Notes: a model not told the origin generated them from the sequence alone. A stretch of 64,000 nt of DNA from Paraburkholderia sp. FT54 (GCF_031585635.1 NZ_CP134195.1:558001-622000); one strand, 5' to 3'. Counted from the first letter of the stretch, positions 48,796 through 58,469 are shown. Translations and numbers: made by a program.

Positions 48796-51678
48796 ATGAA
48801 CAAGACATTCAAAACGGTATGGAACGAAGCGACCCAGACTTGGTGCGTCGCTTCGGAACAAGCACATTCACGCAAAAAGGGGAGCGGCTGTTCGCGTGCA
48901 GCCAAGGCTATCGCAACGGCCGCAATCGTTGCTGGATCCACGCTGGCAAGCTCGGCGTTCGCGGGTAACATTTCGATATCTGGGACTATCAGTTCCGTGA
49001 ATGGCACTACCGCGGCGACTACGGCCGGGGGGGATGCCTCGCACTCGACTGCTGGCGGTGACGGCACCCAGTACAATACCGCGGTTGGCAATAACTCAAC
49101 CGCCCTGGGTGGCGGGTCCACTTCGCTTGGCGACGACGTTCATGCTACTGGGGCCAACTCGCTGGCGGCGGGGCGTTTCAGCAGCGCTACCGCTACTGGG
49201 GCGATTGTGCTCGGCTACGTGTCCGTCGCATCGGGAGTGCAGTCGATTGCGCTCGGGTACTTTGCAAGCGCAACGGCTACGAACGCGATCGGCATCGGGG
49301 CTTACACGACCGCGAGCACTGCAAATTCAATCGCTTTAGGCTACGGTTCAATCGCCAACGCGAACCTGGCGACGCCCGTTTACAATCCAGGCGGTTCCGC
49401 GCTGTCGGGCGCCACGTCACCAGCCTACGGCGAATTGTCCGTTGGCACGACGAATCAAGAGCGTCGCATCACGAACGTCGCGGCCGGTGCGTCTGCAACA
49501 GATGCAGTGAACGTAAGCCAGTTGCAGTCGGAAGACGCGAAGGTCAATCAGAACGGTGCCACGACGGCGACGGCACTGGGCGGCGGCGCGGCGTATAGCG
49601 CCACGACAGGCGCGATCAGCGCACCGAGCTATGCGTTGACGAACGCGAACTCGATCGATGGCACGAGCGGTGCGGCGACCAATGTGGGTTCGGCGTTCGG
49701 CACGGTGGATACGGCGCTGGGCAAGATCAACAGCAACGTCAGCAACATCAACAACAACCTTAATAATCTGTCTGGCAACGTCACGAACATCAACAACACG
49801 ATGAATAACATCGTGAATGGTGGCGGCATCAAGTACTTCCACACGAACTCGACGCTGGCGGATTCGTCGGCGACCGGCACGGACGCGGTGGCGATCGGCG
49901 GCGCGGCATCGGCCACGACGGCGAACTCGGTGGCACTGGGCTCGAATTCGTTGGCGAATTCGACGATGCTGGCGACAGCAGGCTTTGCGCCGGTCGGCGG
50001 CACGGCAATCTCGGCTGCGACGGCTGCGGGTGGTGAAGTATCCGTTGGCAAGGCGGGGGCAGAGCGTCGTATCACGAACGTTGCAGCGGGCCTGAGCGGC
50101 ACGGATGCGGTGAACGTGAGCCAGTTGCAGTCGGAAGACGCGAAGGTGAACAACGTCAGCAACAACGTGAGTAACCTGAGCAACACGGTGAACAACGTTG
50201 CGGGCAATGTCACCAATATCAACAACACGGTGAACAACATCGTGAACGGTGGTGGCATCAAGTACTTCCACGCGAACTCGACGCTGGCGGACTCGTCGGC
50301 GAGCGGTACGGATGCAGTGGCAATCGGCGGCAACGCGCAGGCGACGGCAGCGAACTCGGTGGCACTGGGTTCGAACTCGACGACGACGGCAGACCTGACG
50401 GCAGCGGGTTACAACCCGGGCAGCAGCGCGCTGTCGGGTACGGCCTCGACGGCCAGCGGAGAAGTGTCGGTGGGCTCGGCGGGCGCAGAGCGTCGCATCA
50501 CGAACGTGGCAGCCGGTTCGGCGGCGACGGACGCGGTGAACGTGAGCCAGCTGGTGTCGGAAGATGCGAAGGTGAACACGATCAACAACAACGTGAACAA
50601 CCTGAGCGGCAACGTCACGAACATCGCGGGCGATGTCACGAACATCAGCAACACGGTGAATAACATCACCAACGGTGGCGGCATCAAGTACTTCCACGCG
50701 AACTCGACGCTGGCGGATTCGTCGGCGACCGGCACGGACGCGGTGGCGATCGGCGGCGCGGCATCGGCCACGACGGCGAACTCGGTGGCACTGGGCTCGA
50801 ACTCGGTGGCGAATTCGACGACGTTGGCGACGACAGGCTTCACGCCGGCCGGCGGCACGGCGATCTCGGCTGCGACGGCTGCGGGTGGTGAAGTATCCGT
50901 TGGCAAGGCTGGTGCAGAGCGTCGTATCACGAACGTTGCAGCGGGCCTGAACGCCACGGATGCGGTGAACGTGAGCCAGTTGCAGTCGGAAGACGCGAAG
51001 GTGAACACGATCAACAACAACGTGAACAACCTGAGCGGCAACGTCACGAACATCGCGGGCGATGTCACGAACATCAGCAACACGGTGAATAACATCACCA
51101 ACGGTAGCGGCATCAAGTACTTCCACGCGAACTCGACGCTGGCGGATTCGTCGGCGACCGGCACGGACGCGGTGGCGATCGGCGGTGCGGCATCGGCCAC
51201 GACGGCGAACTCGGTGGCACTGGGTTCGAACTCGACGACGACCGCAGACCTGACGGCAGCGGGCTACAACCCGGGCAGCAGCACGCTGTCGGGTACGGCC
51301 TCGACCGCCAATGGTGAAGTATCGGTGGGCTCGGCGGGCGCAGAGCGTCGCATCACGAACGTGGCAGCCGGTTCGGCGGCGACGGACGCGGTGAAGAACT
51401 ACACCGATCAACAGATCAACTCGGTGCAGAACAGCGTCAACCAGGTCGCGAAGAGCGCCTACGCAGGTATCGCAGCCGCCACGGCGCTGACGATGATCCC
51501 GGACGTCGATCAAGGCAAGACGATCGCAGTCGGTATCGGTGGAGGCACGTACAAGGGCTCGCAGGCTGTGGCGCTGGGCGTCTCGGCACGCATCACCGAA
51601 AACCTGAAGATGAAGGCCGGCGCGGGCACTAGCTCGAGTGGCGCGACGGTGGGCGTGGGTGCGTCATACCAGTGGTAA
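48796..51678 (+). CDS. Trimeric autotransporter adhesin (YadA-like, type Vc secretion)
   Basis: This is a 960-residue surface adhesin. Residues 1-56 form an extended signal peptide (MNKTFKTVWNEATQTWCVAS then AKAIATAAIVAGSTLASSAFA), typical of large autotransporters. Residues 90-220 are YadA-head beta-roll repeats (SIALGYFASATATNAIGIG). Four modules of 142-143 residues follow, starting at IKYFH (49828, 50257, 50683, 51112). Each has a head piece, an ERRITNVAAG neck, NVSQLQSEDAKVN and an Asn-rich coiled-coil stalk. The last 90 residues are the YadA anchor (AYAGIAAATALTMIP to GVGASYQW), ending in Trp as outer-membrane barrels do. ATG 48796 is well supported by the signal. Confidence 0.95.
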   Translation: MNKTFKTVWNEATQTWCVASEQAHSRKKGSGCSRAAKAIATAAIVAGSTLASSAFAGNISISGTISSVNGTTAATTAGGDASHSTAGGDGTQYNTAVGNNSTALGGGSTSLGDDVHATGANSLAAGRFSSATATGAIVLGYVSVASGVQSIALGYFASATATNAIGIGAYTTASTANSIALGYGSIANANLATPVYNPGGSALSGATSPAYGELSVGTTNQERRITNVAAGASATDAVNVSQLQSEDAKVNQNGATTATALGGGAAYSATTGAISAPSYALTNANSIDGTSGAATNVGSAFGTVDTALGKINSNVSNINNNLNNLSGNVTNINNTMNNIVNGGGIKYFHTNSTLADSSATGTDAVAIGGAASATTANSVALGSNSLANSTMLATAGFAPVGGTAISAATAAGGEVSVGKAGAERRITNVAAGLSGTDAVNVSQLQSEDAKVNNVSNNVSNLSNTVNNVAGNVTNINNTVNNIVNGGGIKYFHANSTLADSSASGTDAVAIGGNAQATAANSVALGSNSTTTADLTAAGYNPGSSALSGTASTASGEVSVGSAGAERRITNVAAGSAATDAVNVSQLVSEDAKVNTINNNVNNLSGNVTNIAGDVTNISNTVNNITNGGGIKYFHANSTLADSSATGTDAVAIGGAASATTANSVALGSNSVANSTTLATTGFTPAGGTAISAATAAGGEVSVGKAGAERRITNVAAGLNATDAVNVSQLQSEDAKVNTINNNVNNLSGNVTNIAGDVTNISNTVNNITNGSGIKYFHANSTLADSSATGTDAVAIGGAASATTANSVALGSNSTTTADLTAAGYNPGSSTLSGTASTANGEVSVGSAGAERRITNVAAGSAATDAVKNYTDQQINSVQNSVNQVAKSAYAGIAAATALTMIPDVDQGKTIAVGIGGGTYKGSQAVALGVSARITENLKMKAGAGTSSSGATVGVGASYQW
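49828..51380 (+). repeat. Four tandem coding repeats of 426-429 bp in the adhesin gene
   Basis: Repeat units start at 49828, 50257, 50683 and 51112, with spacings of 429, 426 and 429 bases. The fourth is partial and runs into the anchor. Copies 3 and 4 are almost identical at the DNA level over the stalk and the first 130 bases of the head module, a sign of recent duplication or gene conversion. Confidence 0.88.
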
Positions 51679-51802
51679 GTGCCGTGACGGACGGGGCGCA
51701 AGCCCTGTCTGCCAGCCAGCTCTGCCTTTGACCTAATGGAAGCGCGCTCTTGTCCACTGATACACACGGCAAGGGCGCTGCTTCAATCGACTGATCGCAA
51801 AA

Positions 51803-52525
51803 ATGAACACGACTCTTTTTAAATATCTCCGCGCGCCTCTGCTCGGCGCGTTCGTGACGTTCCTTGCCGCGTGCACCACGCAGTCGGGCCCGACCTATAC
51901 ACTTCACGCGGTTAGCGTGCCGAACGAGGCAGCGCCTACTTACCGGGTGAGCTGCCTGGGACTCTTCGAAAGTTCGAACAGTTGCGTGCGTGTGGCTGAG
52001 GAAACCTGCCAGGCTGAGCCTGTGAGGTGGCTGGAAGCGATTGACGGCGTCAACAACGCAGCACCGGTGAAGGATTCGCGCGAAATGACCTTCATGTGCG
52101 GTAAGCCGGTTGTGCCGGTGTCGCAGCCGGCACCAGAGCCGGTTCAGCCGCAGCCGCAAGCAAAGCAGGTGGTGCCGCAGGTTCGGCTACTACTGCAAGG
52201 CAACGCGAACTTCGCGACTGATAGCGCGGCGCTCAGCCCGACCGCAAAGGAAAACCTCGACCATTTCATAGCCGTGAACCGAGGCGTCAACCTGCATCGC
52301 GTGACGGTGACGGGTTACACCGACAAGACGGGTTCGGAAGCACATAACCTGAAACTGTCCCAGGCGCGCGCCGCAGCTGTCGTGCAGCATCTGCGCGACG
52401 GCGGCCTCCACGCCGACCAGTTCGTCGCGCAAGGTCTCGGCAGCGCCGATCCGGTCGCGTCGAATGCGACGGCCGAAGGTCGCATGCAGAACCGCCGCGT
52501 CGATGTACACGTGTTCGCCGAGTAA
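51803..52525 (+). CDS. OmpA-family peptidoglycan-associated lipoprotein
   Basis: The 240-residue protein has a lipoprotein signal with lipobox LAAC (Cys24), a middle domain of about 90 residues with four cysteines (SCLGLF, SCVRV, TCQAE, MCGKP), then a Pro/Gln linker. The C-terminal OmpA domain contains FATDSAALSPTAKENLDHF, TVTGYTDKTGSEAHNLKLSQARAAAVVQHL and MQNRRVDVHVF, with the peptidoglycan-binding Asp/Arg positions. It starts 124 bases after the adhesin gene and may help assemble or anchor it. This is inferred from position only. Confidence 0.88.
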   Translation: MNTTLFKYLRAPLLGAFVTFLAACTTQSGPTYTLHAVSVPNEAAPTYRVSCLGLFESSNSCVRVAEETCQAEPVRWLEAIDGVNNAAPVKDSREMTFMCGKPVVPVSQPAPEPVQPQPQAKQVVPQVRLLLQGNANFATDSAALSPTAKENLDHFIAVNRGVNLHRVTVTGYTDKTGSEAHNLKLSQARAAAVVQHLRDGGLHADQFVAQGLGSADPVASNATAEGRMQNRRVDVHVFAE

Positions 52526-52551
52526 ATAGCAACGCGCATTGTTTGACCACG

Positions 52552-52579
52552 AAGGCCTGCCATCGCGCAGGCCTTTTTT
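52552..52579 (+). terminator. Rho-independent terminator after the OmpA-type lipoprotein gene
   Basis: The stem AAGGCCTGC/GCAGGCCTT with a T7 run ends the adhesin-lipoprotein region, just before the converging regulator gene. Confidence 0.88.
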
Positions 52580-52591
52580 ATCTGCAACTCT

Positions 52592-53437
52592 TCAGGTCTT
52601 GCCGTCGATCCGCAATCTGCCGATCACCCCTTTCGCCTGTCCCACCCGCTCCACCAACTCAGGTCCGCGCCTGAGCGCGACGCCGACCGCCAGAATGTCG
52701 CCGATCGCCAGATGCGACATGCGCGATGTCATCGGCGAAAACACATCGTTTTCTTCCACCACGTTCGAGAACAGACAGATTGACGCGACCTTGGCAAGAG
52801 GTGAACTGCCGTGCGTAATCGCAATCGCCTTCGCCCCGCGAGCGAGCGCTGAGCGCACCGCTTCGATGATGTCGCGAGTCCGTCCGGTATTGGATACGGC
52901 GACCACCACATCGCCGGGTCCGAGCAGGGCCGCCGACATCGAATAGGTGTGCGGATCCGAGTACGCCACGCTCGGCATGCCGAGCCGGAAAAACTTGTGC
53001 TGGATATCCTGCGCGGCGATGCCCGAGCCGCCCGCTCCGTAAAACTCGATGCGTGCCGCGTTCGTCAGCAGTTCCACGGCCGCTTCGACGCTATCCGGCG
53101 ACAGGCTGTTGCGCACCTCGATCAACGTGCCGATGGTCCGGTCGAATACTTTGGCGATCAGGCCGGGCGCACCTTCGTCCGGCCGCACGTCTCGATAGAC
53201 GGTCGGTACACCGGACGCAATTCCCTGCGCCAACCGGATCTTGAATTCACGAAACCCTGAAAACCCGAGCGCATGACAAAAGCGCGCGATGGTCGGCTGA
53301 CTCACGCCTGCGCGGGCGGCCACTTCCGTCATCGACAGATCGAGCACTTCGCGCGGCGCCTCGATCACGTAGTCGGCCAGCTTGCGCTCGGACGGCCGCA
53401 ACTGCTCGCGCATCTCTTCCACCTGAGACAGCATCAT
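52592..53437 (-). CDS. hexR: HexR-like RpiR-family regulator of the Entner-Doudoroff genes
   Basis: The 281-residue protein has an N-terminal HTH_6 domain (LRPSERKLADYVIEAPREVLDLSMTEVAARAGVSQPTIARFCHALGFSGFREFKIRL) and a C-terminal SIS sugar-phosphate domain (IEFYGAGGSGIAAQDIQHKFFRLG, VAVSNTGRTRDIIEAV, KAIAITHG). This is the HexR layout; HexR is released from DNA by KDPG. ATG 53437 begins the normal family N-terminus (MMLSQVEEMREQLRPSE); the extra frame to 53623 runs through operator DNA. It is divergent from edd, with two candidate operators in the gap. Confidence 0.87.
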   Translation of the reverse strand: MMLSQVEEMREQLRPSERKLADYVIEAPREVLDLSMTEVAARAGVSQPTIARFCHALGFSGFREFKIRLAQGIASGVPTVYRDVRPDEGAPGLIAKVFDRTIGTLIEVRNSLSPDSVEAAVELLTNAARIEFYGAGGSGIAAQDIQHKFFRLGMPSVAYSDPHTYSMSAALLGPGDVVVAVSNTGRTRDIIEAVRSALARGAKAIAITHGSSPLAKVASICLFSNVVEENDVFSPMTSRMSHLAIGDILAVGVALRRGPELVERVGQAKGVIGRLRIDGKT

Positions 53438-53491
53438 TGGAAAACTCGCACTATGCTGAAGAATGCGTGGACTATAGCTGATTGCCGGAGA

Positions 53492-53506
53492 TGTACAAAA
53501 ACTACA
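53492..53506. promoter_or_regulatory. HexR-type operator candidate 1
   Basis: TGTACAAAAACTACA shows TGTA-N7-TACA symmetry, which resembles the HexR consensus TGTAATT-AATTACA. It lies 55 bases upstream of the regulator start and could give autoregulation. Confidence 0.6.
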
Positions 53507-53622
53507 TTTCGAGCCGTAGGTGTAATCCCTAGGTTTTGTCCGTGAAGTGAGATGGCAGGCCTGTTGGGCGTTTCCGGCGATTTGCACATGCGGCAGTGCA
53601 GCAGGGGAGGTCATTGCGATCA

Positions 53623-53637
53623 TGTAGTTTTTCTACT
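53623..53637. promoter_or_regulatory. HexR-type operator candidate 2
   Basis: TGTAGTTTTTCTACT is a second site of the same form, with an inverted TGTAG/CTAC(A) pair around T5. It lies about 90 bases before the edd ATG, where binding would repress edd-eda. Confidence 0.6.
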
Positions 53638-53726
53638 AAGATGGCGTGGTCGACTGGTTCGACATCCCCGCGATACCTACCTGGCATAGTGCGCGCACGC
53701 CTCACGCCAGCGATGAAGGAGCTCCG

Positions 53727-55631
53727 ATGGTTTCCCCGCATTCGCAATTGTTGAAGGTCACGCAACGCGTGGTCGAGCGCAGCAAGCCGACTCGTGAGGC
53801 GTATCTGGCCCGCATCCACCACGCGCAGGGCAAGTTCCCGGCGCGCGGCGCGCTCTCCTGCGCCAATCTGGCTCACGGTTTCGCGGGCCTCGAAGGCCAC
53901 GACAAGCTCGTCATCAAGCAGATCCGAGAGCCGAACATCGGCATCGTGTCCGCGTACAACGAGATGCTGTCAGCCCACGCGCCGTACAAAAACTACCCCG
54001 ACATCATCAAGCAGGCCGCGCGTGAAAACGGCGGCGTCGCGCAATTCGCGGGCGGCGTGCCGGCCATGTGCGACGGCGTCACGCAAGGCAACGCCGGCAT
54101 GGAGCTGTCGCTGTTCTCGCGCGAAGTCATCGCGATGAGCACGGCGGTCGCGCTCACCCATAACATGTTCGACGCGGCGCTGTGCCTCGGCATCTGCGAC
54201 AAGATCGTGCCGGGCCTGTTGATCGGCGCGTTGCAGTTCGGCCATTTGCCGACCATCTTCGTGCCGGCCGGCCCGATGGGCAGCGGCCTGTCCAACGACG
54301 ACAAAGCCAAGACGCGCCAACTGTTTGCCACCGGGCAGTGCGACCGCGGCGCGTTGCTCGAAGCGGAAGCCGCCGCGTATCACAGCCACGGCACCTGCAC
54401 GTTCTACGGCACGGCAAACAGCAATCAGATGCTGATGGAAGTGATGGGTTTGCATCTGCCGAGTTCGGCTTTCGTGCATCCGCACACGCCGCTGCGCGAT
54501 GCGCTGACCGCGCAGGCCGCGCGCCGTGTGCTCGATCTGACCGTGGAGCGTGGGCATTACATGCCGATCGGCCACGTGGTCGACGAGAAAGCAATCGTCA
54601 ACGGCATCGTCGCGTTGCTGGCGACGGGCGGCTCGACCAACCACACGCTGCACCTGGTCGCGATTGCGCGCGCGGCGGGCATCGTGATCGATTGGGACGA
54701 CTTCGACACGCTGTCGCAAGCCGTGCCGCTGCTCGCGAAGATTTACCCGAATGGCAAGGCCGACGTGAACCACTTCCACGCGGCAGGCGGCGTCGCGTTC
54801 CTGGTGCGCAATCTGCTGGAAGGCGGCTTGCTGCACGAGGATGTCAACACCGTCGCGGGCAAGGGCCTGAAGCACTACACGGAAGAGCCGAAGCTGATCG
54901 ACGGCAAGCTGCAATGGGTGCCGGGGGCGCAGGCCAGCGAAGACACGGCGGTGCTGCGCGGCATCAAGGAGCCGTTCCAGCCGGACGGCGGTTTGCGTCT
55001 GATGCAGGGCAAACTCGGCCGCGGCGTGATCAAGATTTCCGCGGTCGCGGCGCAGCATCGCAAAGTCAAGGCGCCGGCCATCGTGTTCGATTCGCAGGAA
55101 GCGGTGCAGGAAGCATTCGACAAGGGCGAGCTGAAGCGCGACTTCATCGCCGTCGTGCGCTTCCAGGGCGCGCGCGCAAACGGCATGCCTGAGCTGCATC
55201 GTTTGACGCCGCTGCTCGGTGTGTTGCAGGATCAAGGTTTCCATGTCGCGCTGGTCACGGATGGCCGCATGTCCGGCGCGTCAGGCAAGGTGCCGGCGGT
55301 GATTCATCTGTCGCCGGAAGCGTTGCTGCAAGGGCCGATCGGCAAGGTGCGCACCGGCGACATGCTGGTGATCGACGCCGAAGCCGGCGTGCTCGACATC
55401 GAGATCGACGCAGCCGAATGGGCAGCCCGGCCTAACGCCGTGCCGCAACATCAGGCGGAAAACGAAGTCGGCTTCGGCCGTGAGCTTTTCGGTGTATTCC
55501 GCGCGGCGGCGGCGCCGGCGGAGCAGGGTGCGTCGGTATTCGGCGCGATGGTGGGCGAGCGTTCGGCGCATCACGGCGAAATGGCCAAAGCGCACACCGC
55601 AAAACACACGAGCACCACTCACGCTAGCTAA
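53727..55631 (+). CDS. edd: 6-phosphogluconate dehydratase
   Basis: Edd converts 6-phosphogluconate to KDPG in the Entner-Doudoroff pathway and needs a [4Fe-4S] cluster. The 634-residue IlvD/Edd protein has [65 protein letters not shown] and [22 protein letters not shown], whose cysteines are those expected to hold the cluster. [12 protein letters not shown] lies in the C-terminal domain. ATG 53727 follows AAGGAGC. The last 35 residues form an extra Ala/His-rich tail. eda begins 25 bases after the stop. Confidence 0.96.
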   Translation: MVSPHSQLLKVTQRVVERSKPTREAYLARIHHAQGKFPARGALSCANLAHGFAGLEGHDKLVIKQIREPNIGIVSAYNEMLSAHAPYKNYPDIIKQAARENGGVAQFAGGVPAMCDGVTQGNAGMELSLFSREVIAMSTAVALTHNMFDAALCLGICDKIVPGLLIGALQFGHLPTIFVPAGPMGSGLSNDDKAKTRQLFATGQCDRGALLEAEAAAYHSHGTCTFYGTANSNQMLMEVMGLHLPSSAFVHPHTPLRDALTAQAARRVLDLTVERGHYMPIGHVVDEKAIVNGIVALLATGGSTNHTLHLVAIARAAGIVIDWDDFDTLSQAVPLLAKIYPNGKADVNHFHAAGGVAFLVRNLLEGGLLHEDVNTVAGKGLKHYTEEPKLIDGKLQWVPGAQASEDTAVLRGIKEPFQPDGGLRLMQGKLGRGVIKISAVAAQHRKVKAPAIVFDSQEAVQEAFDKGELKRDFIAVVRFQGARANGMPELHRLTPLLGVLQDQGFHVALVTDGRMSGASGKVPAVIHLSPEALLQGPIGKVRTGDMLVIDAEAGVLDIEIDAAEWAARPNAVPQHQAENEVGFGRELFGVFRAAAAPAEQGASVFGAMVGERSAHHGEMAKAHTAKHTSTTHAS

Positions 55632-55656
55632 GTGCTGCAGAACAAGGAGTCTGACT

Positions 55657-56298
55657 ATGACATCGAAAACAGTAAGCGATATCGTGCGCCTCGGCCCGGT
55701 GATTCCGGTGCTCGCGTTCGACTCCGCCGAACAGGGTGAACACGTATCTCGCGCGCTGCACGCGGGCGGCGTGAAGGTGCTGGAAATCACCTTGCGCACC
55801 GCAGCAGGCCTTGAAGCGATCGAACGCGCGAGCCAACTGGCCGAAGACATCGTGGTCGGTGTCGGCACGATTACGAAACCCGAGCATTGCGCTCAGGCCA
55901 AGAAGGCGGGCGCGCAGTTCGGCGTCTCGCCTGGCCTGACGAGAGACATGCACAAGGCCGCACAGGATGCGGGCTTGCCGCTGCTGCCGGGCGTGATGAC
56001 GCCTTCCGACATCATCGCGGCGCTCGAACTCGGCTACGAGATCGTGAAGTTTTTCCCGGCGCAGCAAGCCGGCGGCGTGCCGATGCTGCAAGCTTTTCAT
56101 GGCCCGTTCCCGAATCTGAAGTTCTGCCCGACCGGCGGCATCACGGCGGAAACGGCCACGCATTTCCTGTCGCTGCCGAACGTGGTGTGCGTGGGCGGCT
56201 CGTGGCTCACGCCGAAAGCCGCGCTCGCCGCGCAAAACTGGGACGAGGTCACGCGTCTGGCGCGTGCCGCGAGCCAGTTGGCCGCGCCAGCCCATTGA
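55657..56298 (+). CDS. eda: KDPG aldolase (2-dehydro-3-deoxy-6-phosphogluconate aldolase)
   Basis: Eda splits KDPG into pyruvate and glyceraldehyde 3-phosphate. The 213-residue class I aldolase has Glu43 in LEITLRT, GVGTITKPEH, the Schiff-base Lys131 in EIVKFFPAQQAGG, and the phosphate loop CPTGGITAETA. The LRT motif after Glu43 separates it from DgoA, which has VPLN. ATG 55657 has AAGGAGT upstream. A terminator follows 45 bases later. Confidence 0.96.
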   Translation: MTSKTVSDIVRLGPVIPVLAFDSAEQGEHVSRALHAGGVKVLEITLRTAAGLEAIERASQLAEDIVVGVGTITKPEHCAQAKKAGAQFGVSPGLTRDMHKAAQDAGLPLLPGVMTPSDIIAALELGYEIVKFFPAQQAGGVPMLQAFHGPFPNLKFCPTGGITAETATHFLSLPNVVCVGGSWLTPKAALAAQNWDEVTRLARAASQLAAPAH

Positions 56299-56342
56299 GC
56301 TGAAGCGGCCCGCACGCTAAACGTTATCAAGGTCCTACGCAA

Positions 56343-56391
56343 AGGAGCCTCGTCGATACAGCCGCTCGGGCTGTCCTGGCGAGGCTCTTTT
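56343..56391 (+). terminator. Rho-independent terminator after eda
   Basis: The outer stem GAGCCTCG/CGAGGCTC (56345-56352 with 56380-56387) encloses an inner hairpin ACAGCC/GGCTGT, followed by a short T4 tail. Confidence 0.75.
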
Positions 56392-56552
56392 GCGATATGC
56401 GCGCGGAATTGGCGCACGTTTACAGACAACAAACAGTAAAATTCAGCGTCCACGCGGTCAGCCCGGTTTCAAGGCGCCGCACAGGTCGCCGTGAGACAAG
56501 GGTGCCGGCTGTTCTGCACTCACACAATCAATAACGCAAAAGGAGGAGCTTC

Positions 56553-57938
56553 ATGGAAGCTGTCCACGGCAGCGCGCTGCTGGTCTTCGCGGTGATCGCC
56601 ATCGCATTGCTGATCCTGCTGATCACGCGCTACAAGGTTTATCCGTTCCTCGTTCTGATCATCGTGTCGCTGCTGCTGGGTCTTGCATCCGGCATGCCGA
56701 TGGCCACCATCGTCAAATCGTTCGAAACGGGTAATGGCAATACGCTTGGGCACATAGCGGTCGTGGTGGGTCTGGGCACGATGCTCGGCAAGATGATGGC
56801 CGAATCGGGCGGCGCCGAGCGTGTCGCCACCACGTTGATCAACTTCTTCGGCGAGAAGAACATTCACTGGGCGATGATGATCGTGGCGATCATCGTCGGC
56901 TTGCCGGTGTTCTTCGAAGTCGGTTTCGTGCTGCTGATTCCGATCGCTTTCAACGTCGCGAAGCGCACCAACAAGTCGCTGCTGCTGGTCGGCTTGCCGA
57001 TGGTCGCGGGCCTGTCCGTCGTGCACGGGCTGCTTCCGCCGCATCCGGCCGCGATGCTCGCGGTGCAGGCGTATCACGCGGATATCGGCAGGACCATCGC
57101 CTATGGGCTGATCGTCGGCGTGCCGACCGCAATCGTCGCCGGCCCGCTGTTCGCGTTGCTGATCAGCCGCTATATCAAGCTGCCGAAAGACAACGCGCTC
57201 GCCGCGCAATTTCTCGGACACGAAGACGCGGACAAAAACGGCGCGCCAAACGCCGCGCCGAAGCGCGAACTGCCGAGCTTCGGCATCACGCTGCTCACGA
57301 TCCTGCTGCCGGTGATCCTGATGCTGGTGGGAAGCTGGGCCGATCTCTTCACCACGCCGAAAACCTTGCCTAACGATCTGCTGCACTTCGTCGGCAATTC
57401 GGACGTCGCGTTGCTGATCGCGGTGCTGGTCAGCTTCTGGACCTTCGGTGCGAGCCGCGGTTTCAATCGCGAGCAGATCCAGAAGTTCTGCGGCGACTGT
57501 CTCGCGCCGATCGCGGGCATCACGCTGATCGTCGGCGCGGGCGGCGGTTTTGGACGCGTGCTGATGGATAGCGGGATTTCGAAGGAAATCGTCAATGTGG
57601 CGACCGCCATGCATCTGTCGCCGCTGTTGTTCGGCTGGCTGGTGGCCGCATTGATTCGTCTGGCCACGGGTTCTGCGACCGTCGCCATGACCACGGCGTG
57701 TGGCATCGTCGCACCGATCGCTTCAGCTAGTGGCGTGCATGTCGAACCGGAGTTGCTGGTGCTTGCCACCGGTTCGGGCTCGCTGATCTTCTCGCACGTG
57801 AACGACGGCGGTTTCTGGCTGATCAAGGAATACTTCGGTATGACAGTGGGGCAGACCTTCAAGACATGGTCGCTCCTCGAAACCATCATTTCACTGATGG
57901 GCTTGGGTTTGACCTTCGCTCTCGCGACGGTCGTGTAA
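56553..57938 (+). CDS. gntT: Gluconate:H+ symporter (GntP family)
   Basis: The 461-residue inner-membrane protein has about twelve helices in the GntP family pattern. Motifs are GNGNTLGHIAVVVGLGTMLGKMMAESGGAERVATTL, GLPVFFEVGFVLLIPIAFNVAKRT, LLPPHPAAMLAV and LVLATGSGSLIFSHVNDGGFWLIKEYFG. It should import gluconate for the kinase encoded next. An AAAGGAGGAG ribosome site precedes the ATG. GntK follows after 10 bases, and both lie downstream of edd-eda, giving a full route from gluconate to pyruvate. Confidence 0.94.
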   Translation: MEAVHGSALLVFAVIAIALLILLITRYKVYPFLVLIIVSLLLGLASGMPMATIVKSFETGNGNTLGHIAVVVGLGTMLGKMMAESGGAERVATTLINFFGEKNIHWAMMIVAIIVGLPVFFEVGFVLLIPIAFNVAKRTNKSLLLVGLPMVAGLSVVHGLLPPHPAAMLAVQAYHADIGRTIAYGLIVGVPTAIVAGPLFALLISRYIKLPKDNALAAQFLGHEDADKNGAPNAAPKRELPSFGITLLTILLPVILMLVGSWADLFTTPKTLPNDLLHFVGNSDVALLIAVLVSFWTFGASRGFNREQIQKFCGDCLAPIAGITLIVGAGGGFGRVLMDSGISKEIVNVATAMHLSPLLFGWLVAALIRLATGSATVAMTTACGIVAPIASASGVHVEPELLVLATGSGSLIFSHVNDGGFWLIKEYFGMTVGQTFKTWSLLETIISLMGLGLTFALATVV

Positions 57939-57948
57939 GGAGTTTTTG

Positions 57949-58446
57949 ATGATTCTGATCGCAATGGGCGTGTCGGGCGCCGGCAAGACGAGAATTGGTG
58001 AAATGCTGGCGGAACGCCTGCATTGCGCGTTCACCGACGGCGACGCGTTTCACAGTGCCGCCAACAAGGAGAAAATGCACCACGGCATTCCGCTCACCGA
58101 CGAAGACCGTTGGCCGTGGCTGCAAACCATCCGCGCGGCGATCGTCGAGAAGCAGAAGGCGGGCGAGACGGCGGTGTTCACGTGCTCGTCGCTGAAACGC
58201 TCGTATCGCGACGTTTTGCGCGACGGCGACCGGGACGTGTGCTTCGTGTATCTGAAGGGCTCGCGCGAAGTGCTGGAGCAGCGTCTGACCACGCGCACCG
58301 GTCATTTCTTCGATCCGTCGTTGCTGCAAAGCCAGCTCGATACGCTTGAAGAGCCGGGTGCGGATGAGGCGATCACGGTGAGCATTGAACTGTCGCCGGA
58401 AGAAATCGTCGTCGACGTGCTGAGGCAGGTTGAAGCGCGTAAGTAA
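57949..58446 (+). CDS. gntK: Gluconokinase
   Basis: GntK phosphorylates gluconate to 6-phosphogluconate, the Edd substrate. The 165-residue P-loop kinase has GVSGAGKT (Walker A, 7-14), then the substrate-lid segment FTDGDAFHSAANKEKMHHGIPLTDEDRWPWL and CSSLKRSYRDVLR. The C-terminal EEPGADEAITVSIEL is typical. ATG 57949 follows AAGGAG; the preceding TTG is less likely. A terminator follows at 58470. Confidence 0.95.
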   Translation: MILIAMGVSGAGKTRIGEMLAERLHCAFTDGDAFHSAANKEKMHHGIPLTDEDRWPWLQTIRAAIVEKQKAGETAVFTCSSLKRSYRDVLRDGDRDVCFVYLKGSREVLEQRLTTRTGHFFDPSLLQSQLDTLEEPGADEAITVSIELSPEEIVVDVLRQVEARK

Positions 58447-58469
58447 GTTTGCTTCGTTGCAGTCGCAGC

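Noticed and set aside
49828..51380. CRISPR-like periodic repeats
   Set aside because: The unit is over 420 bp, in frame and coding; there are no short direct repeats with unique spacers anywhere in the window.
49417..51513. Minus-strand open frames (698, 263 and 234 codons) over the adhesin gene
   Set aside because: Their repeats merely mirror the adhesin modules; the plus frame has the signal peptide and anchor.
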